DNA of 64,000 bases from Actinomadura sp. NAK00032 (lineage in GTDB: Bacteria > Actinomycetota > Actinomycetes > Streptosporangiales > Streptosporangiaceae): assembly GCF_013364275.1 (NCBI RefSeq), contig NZ_CP054932.1, forward strand, positions 7,378,001-7,442,000, given 5' to 3'. The first letter of the stretch is position 1, and the number at the start of each line of letters is the position of its first letter. Made by a program: the position numbers and the translations under genes. Below are positions 42,909-51,038 of this stretch, in pieces. Below the pieces are notes generated by a model. It was given only the letters and a program-made list of their open reading frames with translations, was not told where the DNA came from and made no database searches.

Positions 42909-42941
42909 CGCAGCCGGAGTGACGCGGCCGGAGTGACCCCG
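42900..42941 (+). repeat. Three 14-bp tandem repeats starting on the marR stop
   Basis: Units read CCGGAGTGACGCAG, CCGGAGTGACGCGG and CCGGAGTGACCCCG. Each holds a TGA (42906, 42920, 42934). Because 14 is not a multiple of three, the TGAs fall in all three plus-strand frames. Confidence 0.8.
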
Positions 42942-43066
42942 CCCCGGGGGCCGTTACCGCTTTGCGCGGTGTGACCGGAGACGGCCATCGCCGGGTCAAG
43001 CGGATGGTCATCTGGATTAACGTGCTGAGTCATCCCGAACTAGGACAACACGGAAGGGTCGCCCTG

Positions 43067-44641
43067 GTGGAGTTCCGCATCCTTGGCAGTCGGGTCAGAG
43101 TCCGGGGGGCGAGAGGCGAGGCCATCGGCGTCTTCCGGCCGCAGGTGCGGCGGCTGCTGGCGGTGCTGCTGGCCGCGGAGGGCCGGCCGGTTCCGGCGGA
43201 CGTGCTCGCCGGACGGCTCTGGGACCCGGCCGACGGCACGGATCCGGCCGCCGAGCTGGAGCAGGTCGCCGCCACCGCGCGGCGGGTGCTGCCGGACGGC
43301 CTCCTGGTCATCGGGGACGGCGGGCTCCGGCTCCGACTGGAGAAAGGCGACCTGCTGGACCTGCGCGAGTTCCGGGACCTGGCCGCGGACGCCCGGCGGC
43401 GGCGCGGCTCCGACGCCGACTCGGCCGCCGCGAGCTGCCGGCGGGCGCTGCGGCTGTGGGCGGACCAGCCGCTGGGCGACCTCCCGTCCACCCTCGCGAT
43501 GGAGCCGGTCCGCCGGTCGCTGCTCGGCGAGCGGAGCCAGGTCCGCGAGGAGCTGGCCGAGATACTGCTCGCGCGGGGCGGGCACCGCGAGTTCATCGTC
43601 CCCGGACGGTCGTGGGCGGCGCAGGAACCGGTGAACGAGCACCTGATCGGCCTGCTGATGCTCGCGCTCCACCGGGACGGCCGCGCGGCCGAGGCGCTGC
43701 GCCTCTACGAGAAGACGGCCGCGCTGCTGGAGCCGGCCGGCGCCGGACCCGGGCTGCGGCGGACGGCCGAGCTGATCGGCCGCCGCGATCCGCGGCTGGA
43801 CTTGCGGCCCCGTCCCGTCCTGACCCCGCTGGCCCCCGACCGGGCCGCCGGTCTGCGCATCGATTCCGGCACCGCCTCGCCCGCCCGCATCTACGACTAC
43901 TACCTGGGCGGCAAGGACAACTACGAGGTCGACCGGGCGGCCGCCGAGGCGATCATGAAGACGGTGCCGGAGGCGCCGGCGGCGGCGCGCGCCAACCGGG
44001 CCTTCCTGGCCCGGGCGGTCCGGTACCTGGCGGCGCACGCCGGGATCCGGCAGTTCGTCGACGTCGGGGCGGGCCTGCCCACGCAGGGCAACGTGCACGA
44101 GATCGTCCACGGTGTCGCGCCGGACGGGCACGTCGTCTACGTCGACAACGACCCGACGGTGCTCGTCCACGGCAGGGCCCTGCTGGAGGGCAGCCCCAAC
44201 GTCGCCGTCATCCGCGGCGACCTGCGGCGCCCCGAGGAGATCATGGCCGACCCCCGGCTGGCCGAGCTGATCGACCTCACCGAGCCCGTGGGACTGCTGC
44301 TGGTGGCGATCCTGCACTTCATCCCGGACGGCGACGACCCGGCGGGGCTCGTCGCGCGCCTGGTCGAGCGGCTGCCGTCCGGCAGCCACGTGGTGGTCTC
44401 CCACGGCTACGAGGGCGGCATGGACCCCGGCGACGTCGAGCACGCCATCGGCGTCCGCCGCGGGACGGCCGCGCCGATCTGCTCGCGCGGCCCCGAGCAG
44501 GTGGCGGGCCTGCTCACCGGGCTGGACGTCTTACCCCCGGGCATCGTGTGGATCCCCGAATGGGGCCTGCCGCACCCGCCCGCGCCCGCCGCCGACCCGC
44601 AGCTGAGCCACTTCATCGGCGGCATCGCCCGCAAGCCCTGA
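43067..44641 (+). CDS. SARP-like regulator fused to SAV2177-type (DUF574) SAM-dependent methyltransferase
   Basis: 524 aa from the GTG at 43067 (GGAAGG nine bases upstream). Residues 1-95 resemble the winged-helix DNA-binding domain of SARP activators (VEFRILGSRVRVRG, FRPQVRRLLAVLLAAEGRPVPADVLAGRLW). Residues about 105-245 are a BTAD/TPR domain (RRALRLWADQPLGDL, HLIGLLMLALHRDGRAAEALRLYEK). Residues about 260-524 are a SAV2177-family methyltransferase (SPARIYDYYLGGKDNYEVDR, FVDVGAGLPTQGNVHEI, VVYVDNDP). The last part is common as a separate protein in actinomycetes. Whether it methylates, or only binds SAM as an input for the DNA-binding half, cannot be told. Confidence 0.82.
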   Translation: MEFRILGSRVRVRGARGEAIGVFRPQVRRLLAVLLAAEGRPVPADVLAGRLWDPADGTDPAAELEQVAATARRVLPDGLLVIGDGGLRLRLEKGDLLDLREFRDLAADARRRRGSDADSAAASCRRALRLWADQPLGDLPSTLAMEPVRRSLLGERSQVREELAEILLARGGHREFIVPGRSWAAQEPVNEHLIGLLMLALHRDGRAAEALRLYEKTAALLEPAGAGPGLRRTAELIGRRDPRLDLRPRPVLTPLAPDRAAGLRIDSGTASPARIYDYYLGGKDNYEVDRAAAEAIMKTVPEAPAAARANRAFLARAVRYLAAHAGIRQFVDVGAGLPTQGNVHEIVHGVAPDGHVVYVDNDPTVLVHGRALLEGSPNVAVIRGDLRRPEEIMADPRLAELIDLTEPVGLLLVAILHFIPDGDDPAGLVARLVERLPSGSHVVVSHGYEGGMDPGDVEHAIGVRRGTAAPICSRGPEQVAGLLTGLDVLPPGIVWIPEWGLPHPPAPAADPQLSHFIGGIARKP

Positions 44642-44695
44642 CCATCAGGCGGTGACCATCAGGCGGTGACCGTCAGGCGGTGACCGTCAGGCGGT
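44640..44695. repeat. Four 14-bp tandem repeats containing the stops of two convergent genes
   Basis: GACCATCAGGCGGT twice, then GACCGTCAGGCGGT twice. TGA occurs on the plus strand at 44639, 44653, 44667 and 44681, and on the minus strand (as TCA) at 44645, 44659, 44673 and 44687, so every one of the six frames is closed. The methyltransferase stop is the first plus-strand TGA and the P450 stop is the TCA in the last unit. Confidence 0.9.
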
Positions 44696-45871
44696 GCGGC
44701 GCGCCACCGTCGTCGGCAGGACGGTGAAGCCGCGCACGTCCGGGGAGTTGATGCGGCGGGCCGCGGCCTCGTCGATGTCGTAGTCGGCGACGCGGGCCGT
44801 CAGCTCCTCCAGTGCGACGCGCGCCTCCAGCCGGGCGAGGTGCGCGCCGATGCAGTAGTGCCGCCCGGACCCGAAGCTGATCTTGGCGGAGGTGTCCCGG
44901 CCGAGGTCGAAGCGGTCCGGGTCGGGGAACACCCGGGGGTCGCGGTTGGCGGACCCGATCAGCAGCTGCATCCGGGCGTTCGCCGGGACCGTCACGCCGT
45001 GCAGCGTGAACTCCTCGGTCGCCGTCCGGGCGTCGGCCTGCGCCGGCGCCTCCAGCCGCAGCGTCTCCTCGATCCACGCGCCGGTCCGGCCGAACGCCTC
45101 GGACGGCCGGTCCAGGTGCCGCCACGCGCAGTGCCAGGCGCTCGCGATCAGGTTGGCGGTCGTCTCGTTCCCGGCCGCGACGAGGATGAACAGCACGCCG
45201 AGGATCTCGGCCTCGGTGAGCCGGTCGGCGCCGTCGGAGGCCCCGAGCAGCGCCGAGGCCAGGTCGTCGCGCGGATCCCGGCGCCGCTCGGCGACCAGCT
45301 TGCCCATGGCGTCGCGGAGCGCGCCGATCGCCGCGCGCCCGGCGCCGGTCACGTCCTGGACGCCCTCCTCGTGGTGGACGATCGCGTCCGCGAGCCGCCG
45401 CAGCTCGGGACGGTCGGCCTCGGGGACGCCGACCAGCTCGGAGACGACGTCCATCGGCAGCAGCGCGGCGTAGTCGCCGACCAGGTCGAAGCGCTCGCCG
45501 CCCGCCAGCGCCCGGTCGAGGTGGCCGCGGGCGATGTCGCGGACGCGCGGTTCGAGCGCGGCGACGCGCCGCGGGGTGAACGCCGTGGAGACGAAGCCGC
45601 GCAGGCGGGTGTGCTCGGGCGGGTCCATCGCCAGGAGGGACGCGTGGTGGCGGGCCTGCGGGCCCCACACCGAGGGTTCGAGCATGATCCCGTTGGCGTT
45701 GGAGAAGCGCCGGAAGTCGCGGAAGGCCGCGGCGACGTCGGCGTGCCGCGACAGCGCCCAGAAGTCCTCGTCGTCGTTGCGGAACACCGGCGCGTCGTCC
45801 CGCAGCCGCGCGTACACCGGGTACGGGTCCTGATGGATGCCGTAGTCGTACAGGCTGTAGCGGACTCCCAC
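44687..45871 (-). CDS. Cytochrome P450
   Basis: 394 aa from the GTG VGVRYSLYDYG with GAGGAG in front; the longer frame has no P450 character. The I-helix AAGNETTAN, the ExxR motif in WIEETLRLEAP, and the heme loop FGSGRHYCIG (Cys near 340) are complete. The enzyme would hydroxylate or otherwise oxidise a small molecule with electrons from an external ferredoxin system; no ferredoxin is nearby. It is divergent from the LLM-FMN reductase pair with a palindrome between, so it may belong to the same pathway. Confidence 0.93.
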   Translation of the reverse strand: MGVRYSLYDYGIHQDPYPVYARLRDDAPVFRNDDEDFWALSRHADVAAAFRDFRRFSNANGIMLEPSVWGPQARHHASLLAMDPPEHTRLRGFVSTAFTPRRVAALEPRVRDIARGHLDRALAGGERFDLVGDYAALLPMDVVSELVGVPEADRPELRRLADAIVHHEEGVQDVTGAGRAAIGALRDAMGKLVAERRRDPRDDLASALLGASDGADRLTEAEILGVLFILVAAGNETTANLIASAWHCAWRHLDRPSEAFGRTGAWIEETLRLEAPAQADARTATEEFTLHGVTVPANARMQLLIGSANRDPRVFPDPDRFDLGRDTSAKISFGSGRHYCIGAHLARLEARVALEELTARVADYDIDEAAARRINSPDVRGFTVLPTTVARRTA

Positions 45872-45955
45872 GCGCGGCTCCTCACTCCCGCCATAAGCCC
45901 AGCACATCCGGGCACCGGTCGTGGTGACCGCTTGCGGCCACCGCAGCGCCGGGAA

Positions 45956-45973
45956 TATCTGCCTGCGCAGATA
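45956..45973. promoter_or_regulatory. Palindrome TATCTGC-CTGC-GCAGATA between P450 and LLM genes
   Basis: A perfect 7-bp inverted repeat with a 4-nt centre lies 85 bp from the P450 start and 50 bp from the LLM start. It is a candidate operator for joint control of the divergent units. No regulator is adjacent; MarR (42462) is the nearest. Confidence 0.5.
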
Positions 45974-46022
45974 ACTTTTACCGGACGCGCCGGGGACGCC
46001 CCGGCGGAGAGGAGACCGGACG

Positions 46023-47084
46023 ATGGCTTTCGAAATCGGGATCATGACCTTCGGCGAGGTGACCGAGGACCCCGTCACCGGCGCGCCGCCGTCGCCGCGC
46101 GAGCGGGTGCGGGAGACGATCGAGCAGGCGAGGGTCGCCGACGAGGCCGGCCTGGACGTGTTCGGCGTCGGCGAGCACCACCGCTCCGACTTCGTCGGCT
46201 CGGCCCCCGCGATCCTGCTGGCGGCCGCCGCCGAGGCGACCGAGCGCATCCGGCTGACCAGCTCGGTCACCGTGCTCGGCTCGGAGGACCCGGTGCGCGT
46301 CTGGGAGCAGTTCGCGACGATCGACCTGCTCTCGGCCGGCCGCGCCGAGATCATCGCGGGCCGGGGCTCCTACACCGAGTCCTTCCCGCTGTTCGGCTAC
46401 GACCTGCGGGACTACGGCGAGCTGTTCCGCGAGAAGCTCGACCTGCTGCTCCAGATCCGCGAGCGGAACCCGCTCACCTGGTCGGGGCGCTTCCGCGCCG
46501 CGCTGGCCGACGCCGACATCGCGCCGCGCGCGGACGGCGCGACCCTCCCGATCTGGGTGGGCGTCGGCGGGTCGCCGGCGTCCGCGATCAGCACCGGGCG
46601 GCTCGGCCTGCCGATGGCGCTGGCCCTGCTGCTGGGCCCGATGACCTCCCACGAGCAGACCGTCGAGCTGTACCGCGCGTCCGCCGCCGAGGCGGGGCAC
46701 GACGCCGCCGCGCTGCCGGTCAGCATCAACGTCCACGGCTTCGTCGGACGGACGAGCCAGGAGGCCAGGGACACCATGTACCCCTACTTCGCGAAGGGGA
46801 TGATGGACAACAACCACCAGCGGGGCCACGGCATGCTGCTCCCGCGGGTGGCGTTCGATGCGCAGTCGTCGCCGCGCGCCGGCCTGCTGGTCGGCAGCCC
46901 GCAGGAGGTCATCGACAAGCTGCTCGGCTACCACGAGCTGTACGGCCTCGACCGCGCCATCATCCAGATGGGCTTCGGCGGGATGCCGCAGAAGGAGCAC
47001 CTGGCGGCGATCGAGCGGCTCGGCACCGAGGTCGCGCCCGTCGTCCGGCGCGAGGTCGCCGCCCGGCGGAAGGAGGCGGCATGA
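46023..47084 (+). CDS. LLM-class flavin-dependent monooxygenase
   Basis: 353 aa; ATG after GGAGAGGAG. Luciferase-like fold: FEIGIMTFGEV, GLDVFGVGEHHRSDFVGSAPAILLAAAAEATERIRL, GRAEIIAGRGSYTESFPLFGYDL, IWVGVGGSPASA. The group includes bacterial luciferase-like monooxygenases that use reduced FMN. The next gene, with overlapping stop/start (ATGA), encodes an NAD(P)H:FMN reductase that can supply FMNH2, as in two-component systems such as SsuD/SsuE. The substrate is unknown; sulfonates or thioethers are possible given the neighbours. Confidence 0.9.
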   Translation: MAFEIGIMTFGEVTEDPVTGAPPSPRERVRETIEQARVADEAGLDVFGVGEHHRSDFVGSAPAILLAAAAEATERIRLTSSVTVLGSEDPVRVWEQFATIDLLSAGRAEIIAGRGSYTESFPLFGYDLRDYGELFREKLDLLLQIRERNPLTWSGRFRAALADADIAPRADGATLPIWVGVGGSPASAISTGRLGLPMALALLLGPMTSHEQTVELYRASAAEAGHDAAALPVSINVHGFVGRTSQEARDTMYPYFAKGMMDNNHQRGHGMLLPRVAFDAQSSPRAGLLVGSPQEVIDKLLGYHELYGLDRAIIQMGFGGMPQKEHLAAIERLGTEVAPVVRREVAARRKEAA

Positions 47085-47695
47085 CCACCCCGACCATCGA
47101 CGCGCGGCCGGACGCTCCGGCGGCGGGCGGCGCCGCGCTGCGGGTCGTCGTCGTCAACGGGAGCCCGAGCCGGCCGTCGAAGACGATGGGCCTGGTCGAC
47201 GCCGTCCTCGGCACGCTGGAGGGGATGCTGCCCGTCGAGACGTCCCGGATCGACGTGTACCGCCTCGGCCCCGGGTTCACCGGGGCCGTCGAGCGCGACG
47301 ACGTGCCGCCCGACGTCGAGGCCGCGCTCCGGCTCGCCGAGGACGCCGACTTCCTGATCGCGGCGGTGCCGGTGTACCGGGGTTCCTACCCCGGCATGTT
47401 CAAGCACTTCTTCGACCTCGTCGACCAGTACGCGCTCGCCAACAAGCCCGTCCTGCTGGCGGCGACGGGCGGGGGCGACCACCACGCGCTCGTCCTGGAC
47501 CATGCGCTCCGGCCGCTGTTCGCGTTCTTCCAGGCGCTGACGGTGCCGGTCGCGGTGTTCGCGTCCGCCGGGGACTTCGACGGCACCACGCTGCTCACCC
47601 CCCGCGTCTACGGCCGCATCGAGACGGGCCTCGCCGACGTCGCCGATCTGCTCCGGTCCCGCGCGACCGGCGCGCGAGCCGCCCCAGGCGGCTGA
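47081..47695 (+). CDS. NAD(P)H-dependent FMN reductase (SsuE/MsuE-like)
   Basis: 204 aa; the ATG overlaps the upstream stop. A flavodoxin-like fold is shown by LRVVVVNGSPSRPSKTMGLVDAVL, ADFLIAAVPVYRGSYPGMFKHFFDLVDQYALANKPVLLAATGGGDHHA and the C-terminal FFQALTVPVAVFA. This is the pattern of the reductase partner of two-component flavin monooxygenases. It is coupled to the LLM enzyme and is convergent with the sen-region operon. Confidence 0.9.
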   Translation: MTTPTIDARPDAPAAGGAALRVVVVNGSPSRPSKTMGLVDAVLGTLEGMLPVETSRIDVYRLGPGFTGAVERDDVPPDVEAALRLAEDADFLIAAVPVYRGSYPGMFKHFFDLVDQYALANKPVLLAATGGGDHHALVLDHALRPLFAFFQALTVPVAVFASAGDFDGTTLLTPRVYGRIETGLADVADLLRSRATGARAAPGG

Positions 47696-47708
47696 CCCGG
47701 CTCCGGGG

Positions 47709-48920
47709 TCACATGAAGTTGCGGGTGTGCAGGGCCGACAGGTCGGCGGCCTCGTCGGCGGGGAAGCCGAGGCGGACGAGGCGGTGCCGCCGCCCCTCGT
47801 CCATCTCGGTCTTCAGCCGCTGGACCTCGTCGTGGCCCCGGCCGACGTCCTCCGGCGCCCAGCCCCCGGCGGCGAGCAGGACCAGGGCGTCGAAGACGTC
47901 CTGGTTCAGCCCGGACGTCTCGACGAGGGTGTCGTGGCGGCGCTCGACGGCCGTGCGGAGCCGGGACCGCAGGGACGGGTCCAGTTCGGACTGGTGGTGC
48001 AGGTGCGCCACCCCGAAGGCGACGTGCCGGGCCTCGTCCTGCCGGGCCAGCCGCGTGACCTGGCGGGTGACCGGGTCGGGGGCGTGCCGGTCGAGGAACG
48101 TCAGCAGGTTCAGGAAGCTGCCCTCGCCCAGCACCGACAGCAGGAACGACGCCAGGGAGAAGTCGGGCTCGGTGAGCAGGGTCGCGAGCGACTCGCGCCC
48201 GCTCACCGACGAGGTGCCCATCTCGCCGCCGCGCAGCAGCGCGCGTCGGGTGAAGACCTCCATGTGCCGCGCCTCGTCGGCCGCCTGCACCGCCAGGAGC
48301 TGGAGAACCTCGCGGAAGTGCGGGTGGACGCGGCCGAGCAGCCGCGCCGGGACGACCAGCGCCGCCTGCTCGTTCTCCACCAGGAACGTCATGACCTGGA
48401 CGACCGCGCGCTCGATGTCGGCGGGCAGTGCGAAGCCGGCGTCCCAGTCGACGGCCTGCGCCGGGTCCCACTGGGCGGACGCGGCGTGCGCGTAGAGGGA
48501 GGGCGCCACGTCCGCCCAGACCAGGTCGCGGTCGGCGAGGTCGAAGGCGGGTTCGGGGCCGCCCGGCTCCACCAGGGCGCCGCGCGCCGCGAGGCCCCAG
48601 TGCGCCTTCGGCTCCTTCCGCACGCCGCCGGGGCGCGGGTCGCCGGCCCGCTCGGCGCCCGCCCAGCGGTCCAGGTCCGTCCGGCCCCGGACGACGTAGG
48701 CCCGGACCGGGTCGTCGCGGTCGTCGGGCCGGCGGACGCGGTGGCCCTGCGACCGGCACCAGCTCTCCAGGTGGACGGTCAGCGCCGGGTCGTGCCCGGT
48801 GACCGCGAGTTCCGCCCCCGGCGGCAGGTCGCGCAGGGCGCGCTGCACGAGCAGGTGCGCGCCCCGTTCGAAGCCGAGCCCGTCGAGCCGGACGACGGGC
48901 GGCCCGGCCTGCGGGTTCAC
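47709..48920 (-). CDS. TusA-like domain fused to ferritin-like diiron protein
   Basis: 403 aa; GTG start overlaps the previous stop (GTGA). Residues about 8-62 follow the TusA/SirA sulfur-carrier fold (RLDGLGFERGAHLLVQRALRDLPPGAELAV, SWCRSQGHRV), but the CPxP motif that carries the sulfur is replaced (GFERG). The remainder is a ferritin-like helical bundle with ENEQAAL (near 178), DEARHMEVF (near 218) and DEARHVAFG (near 297), which can form a carboxylate-bridged diiron site. An oxygenase or oxidase acting on a bound small molecule is a reasonable guess. It is the last gene of the five-gene minus-strand run that starts with senA. Confidence 0.75.
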   Translation of the reverse strand: MNPQAGPPVVRLDGLGFERGAHLLVQRALRDLPPGAELAVTGHDPALTVHLESWCRSQGHRVRRPDDRDDPVRAYVVRGRTDLDRWAGAERAGDPRPGGVRKEPKAHWGLAARGALVEPGGPEPAFDLADRDLVWADVAPSLYAHAASAQWDPAQAVDWDAGFALPADIERAVVQVMTFLVENEQAALVVPARLLGRVHPHFREVLQLLAVQAADEARHMEVFTRRALLRGGEMGTSSVSGRESLATLLTEPDFSLASFLLSVLGEGSFLNLLTFLDRHAPDPVTRQVTRLARQDEARHVAFGVAHLHHQSELDPSLRSRLRTAVERRHDTLVETSGLNQDVFDALVLLAAGGWAPEDVGRGHDEVQRLKTEMDEGRRHRLVRLGFPADEAADLSALHTRNFM

Positions 48921-49762
48921 GGCCGGTAGTCGGCGGCCGTGACCGCGCCTTCGGCGTCGTAGAAGCCGGCCTCGTCGACCGCCCGTTCGAGCGGCGGGTA
49001 GCCGGTCGTCCGGCCCGGCCGCCAGGCGGTCAGGCCCTCCAGGTCGAACAGCGGCCGGACCTTCGGGTCGGCGTAGGACATCGAGAGCAGCAGTTCCCCG
49101 AACCGGTCGGCCTCCGGGCCGTCCCCGACCGTGAGGTTGCAGTGGTCGAACGGCGGCGTCTGCGCGAGGACGCGGGTGCCGCCGGGCGGCAGCGTGCCCT
49201 CCCGCCCGAACAGCAGGTGGTTGCCGTCGATCATGCAGGCCGCCGCGACGCGCCCGGCCATCAGCGCGCGGGCGGCGTCGCGCTCGCCGCCGATGTGGTC
49301 GCCGTGCAGCCCGACGCCGACGTCGAACCGGGTGACGGCCACGTCCTCGCCCGGCCGGACGCCGGACGCGCGCAGGAACGACGCCGGGATGAGGGTCGCC
49401 TGCGGGGAGTCGACCGCGCCGACCGCGATGGTCTCGCCCTTGAGGTCGGCCACGTCCTTGTAGGGCGAGTCGCCGCGGACGACGACCACCGAGGTGAGGT
49501 CCTGGTCGGTGTCGCGCATGACCAGGGGCCGCAGGCGGCGGCCGTGCGCCGCCGCCGTCCGGTCGGCGCGGACCCAGGCGAGCGGCGAGTTCCACGCGCC
49601 GTCGACGCGCCCGGCGACGAGGTCCTCCACCTGCCGCTCGTAATTGGAGTACAGGACGAAGTCGAAGTCGAAATCCTGGTCGCGCAGCCAGGAGCGGAAA
49701 CCGCCCCAGATCGTGACCACCTTGGGGTCGTAGGCGACGGCGCCCAGTACGAAGGTCATCAA
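48917..49762 (-). CDS. SsuA/PhnD-type periplasmic-binding fold without signal peptide
   Basis: 281 aa; a second ATG follows immediately, and GAGGAG lies in front. FVLGAVAYDPKVVTIWGGFRSWL, NSPLAWVRADR, VVVRGDSPYKDVADLKGETIAVG and SPQATLIPA are the pattern of phosphonate/sulfonate-type binding proteins. There is no signal peptide or lipobox, and no transporter genes follow, so it is probably cytoplasmic. Leaderless proteins of this fold can be enzymes (MqnA, MqnD, THI5). It is coupled to the TusA-ferritin gene by a GTGA overlap. Confidence 0.75.
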   Translation of the reverse strand: MMTFVLGAVAYDPKVVTIWGGFRSWLRDQDFDFDFVLYSNYERQVEDLVAGRVDGAWNSPLAWVRADRTAAAHGRRLRPLVMRDTDQDLTSVVVVRGDSPYKDVADLKGETIAVGAVDSPQATLIPASFLRASGVRPGEDVAVTRFDVGVGLHGDHIGGERDAARALMAGRVAAACMIDGNHLLFGREGTLPPGGTRVLAQTPPFDHCNLTVGDGPEADRFGELLLSMSYADPKVRPLFDLEGLTAWRPGRTTGYPPLERAVDEAGFYDAEGAVTAADYRP

Positions 49763-49780
49763 TTCCTCCTCAGAGCGATC

Positions 49781-50905
49781 TCAGAGCAGGGCCATGCCGA
49801 GCCCTATCCGGCCGACGAAATCGTGGAGCGCCTCGGTGGTGGGCGCCATGACGCGGGCGGCCAGCGAATCGCGGAAAAGGCGCTCGACGCCGAAGTCCTT
49901 GCGGAACGCCGATCCGCCGCACAGCCGCATGACGCCGTCGGCGACGTCCGAGGCTGCCTCCGCCGCGACCGCCTTCACCTGGAGCACGCGGAGCGTCGCG
50001 TCCTCGCGGCCGGTCTCGATGGCGGTGAGGGTGTCGTCGAGGAAGGCCCGCACCTGGTCGGCGCGGGTGCGCAGGCCCGCGTACCGGGCCCGGTGCGTCG
50101 GCTGCTCGGCGAGCGTCTGGCCGAGGTGGTCGAGGCGGGTGCGGCACAGATGGTCGGCGGCCCGCGCGACGAGCGCGTCCATGAGGCCGAGCGAGAAGGC
50201 GGCGTTGAGCACCAGGAAGAACGGCAGGCCGGTCTGGAGCGCGATGTCGAGGCCGGCGCCGTCGGCCCCCAGCATGGCCTCGCGCGGGACGGGTACCGAC
50301 TCGGCGGTCACCGGGTTGGAGCCGTTGCCGCGCAGCCCGAGCCCGTTGAACGGGCCGGAGACCGTGACGCCCGGCGCACCGGCGGGCACCAGCCAGAGGG
50401 TCATCGGGCCGTCGGCCTCCAGGGGGCGGCTCGACCAGACGTAGACGTCGGCCTCGCCGGACGAGGTCACCCAGCTCTTCTGCGCGTCCAGCCGGACCAT
50501 GCCGTCGCCGTCCGCGCTCGCGGAGCTCATCGGCGCCCAGAAGTGGCTGCGCGACCCCGCCTCGGAGAAGGCGAGCGTGCAGAGGTGCTCGTCGCGGGCG
50601 ATGGCGCGGCGCGCCTCGGCGGGCCCGTGCGCCTCGATGATCGCGGTGGCGGCGTAGTGCATGAGCAGGACCATCGCCGTCGAGCCGCAGGTGCCGCCGA
50701 GCCGCTCGATCACGTGCGCCGCCGCGCGCAGCCCGGCGCCCCGGCCGCCGTTCTCGGCCGCGCTGACGAGCCCGAGCAGGCCGGCCTTCGCCAGCGCGTC
50801 CACGTTCGCGCGCGGGAACGTCCCGGTGCGGTCGACGTCGGCGGCCTGCGGGGCGATGGTGGCGTCGATGACTCCGTGCACGGCACTCGCGTGGTCGTAC
50901 GGCAT
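49781..50905 (-). CDS. Acyl-CoA dehydrogenase-fold flavoprotein (DszC/SfnB-like possible)
   Basis: 374 aa. AKAGLLGLVSAAENGGRGAGLRAAAHVIERLGGTCGSTAMVLLMH is the N-terminal helical domain, CTLAFSEAGSRSHFWAP and KSWVTSSGEADVYVW the FAD-binding beta domain, and MRLCGGSAFRKDFGVERLFRDSLAARVMAPTTEALHDFVG the C-terminal helical motif. The catalytic Glu of true acyl-CoA dehydrogenases is not identifiable, as in the monooxygenase branch that oxidises sulfur compounds. It might therefore use FMNH2 from the reductase nearby; this is inference. The binding-protein gene follows 18 bp later. Confidence 0.83.
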   Translation of the reverse strand: MPYDHASAVHGVIDATIAPQAADVDRTGTFPRANVDALAKAGLLGLVSAAENGGRGAGLRAAAHVIERLGGTCGSTAMVLLMHYAATAIIEAHGPAEARRAIARDEHLCTLAFSEAGSRSHFWAPMSSASADGDGMVRLDAQKSWVTSSGEADVYVWSSRPLEADGPMTLWLVPAGAPGVTVSGPFNGLGLRGNGSNPVTAESVPVPREAMLGADGAGLDIALQTGLPFFLVLNAAFSLGLMDALVARAADHLCRTRLDHLGQTLAEQPTHRARYAGLRTRADQVRAFLDDTLTAIETGREDATLRVLQVKAVAAEAASDVADGVMRLCGGSAFRKDFGVERLFRDSLAARVMAPTTEALHDFVGRIGLGMALL

Positions 50906-51038
50906 CGATCCCGTCCTCTCTCACGGCATTCCGCCCCAGGCCCGCCGAAAGTGTTACACGGCGCCTTCCCGCCAACAAGGTGACATTTTTAGTCCGGCAA
51001 ATAGCGACATATCTTGCGGAGCCCGCTTATGGACGGGA

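Noticed and set aside
45872..46354. 160-codon extension of the P450 frame
   Set aside because: It overlaps the divergent LLM gene and lacks P450 features; the GTG at 45871 has a good ribosome site.
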